Assembly: GCA_002401495.1 (NCBI GenBank)
Contig: NVTG01000073.1
Coordinates: 1-6,532 of the forward strand
Direction of reading: 5' to 3'
DNA: 6,532 nucleotides
DNA from: Candidatus Kaiserbacteria bacterium
GTDB lineage: Bacteria; Patescibacteria; Paceibacteria; UBA9973; UBA2100
The position numbers and the translations under genes were made by a program. Positions 6,474 through 6,532 of the stretch are shown piece after piece. The notes beneath the pieces were generated by a model. That model made no database searches. It had not been told where the DNA came from and saw only the letters and a program-made list of their open reading frames with translations. Within the stretch, counting starts at the first letter, position 1. Every line of letters begins with the position of its first letter.

Positions 6474-6532
6474 TCAGGCCGGCTTTCCGAAATATCGCCC
6501 GAAACGATTTTGCAAAAAGTCTTCCAATCGAA
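6474..6532 (-). CDS. C-terminal end of an unidentified gene running off the right edge
   Basis: On the - strand a frame enters at the right edge and ends with TGA at 6476-6474. Its last 18 residues are RLEDFLQNRFGRYFGKPA. The basic/aromatic composition, GC-ending codons near the stop and the terminator 37 nt downstream favour this frame. The other two - strand frames stop at 6465 (TGA within 6463-6468) and at 6442, and cannot be strictly excluded. The product is not recognised. Confidence 0.45.
   Translation of the reverse strand, partial: RLEDFLQNRFGRYFGKPA

Noticed and set aside
1..6532. CRISPR arrays, tRNA or rRNA genes, insertion sequences
   Set aside because: No regularly spaced repeats, no tRNA-like cloverleaf noticed, no transposase frame or terminal inverted repeats.

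Overview
The window reads as chromosomal DNA of a moderate-GC alphaproteobacterium. The universal stress protein at the left edge and the style of the TPR/GT41-like protein resemble Rhodospirillales (Thalassospira-like) proteins. This placement comes from memory of protein families, not from a search.

Layout, left to right: (1) the 3' part of a universal stress protein gene on the + strand (1-422). (2) A convergent junction of only 26 nt, framed by an 8-bp inverted repeat that contains both stop codons. (3) A three-gene block on the - strand, transcribed right to left. It begins with an ~812-838 aa TPR protein with an O-GlcNAc-transferase-like (GT41/SPINDLY) C-terminal region (3773-6289). A 97-nt gap with an RNA hairpin follows, then a HlyD/Alg44-type membrane fusion protein (2452-3675). 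The last gene is a BcsA-like family 2 processive glycosyltransferase with a C-terminal PilZ domain (449-2452), joined to the fusion protein gene by a 1-nt TAATG stop/start overlap. (4) A leader region of about 115 nt with a direct repeat. (5) A strong hairpin terminator reading on the - strand (6403-6436). (6) The last 18 codons of another - strand gene running off the right edge.

Functionally, the block looks like a c-di-GMP-controlled, synthase-dependent exopolysaccharide system. The synthase keeps the full set of BcsA-type catalytic motifs, the FxVTxK gating loop and both PilZ ligand motifs. The block has none of the usual cellulose partners (BcsB, BcsC, BcsZ); the only envelope partner visible is a HlyD-like protein. 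That arrangement recalls the Sinorhizobium BgsA-BgsB mixed-linkage beta-glucan locus and the alginate Alg8/Alg44 pair more than a classical bcs operon. The TPR protein has lost the histidine, lysine and His-Thr positions that handle the nucleotide sugar in OGT, so it may be a scaffold or regulator rather than an active transferase. The product of the system cannot be told from sequence alone.
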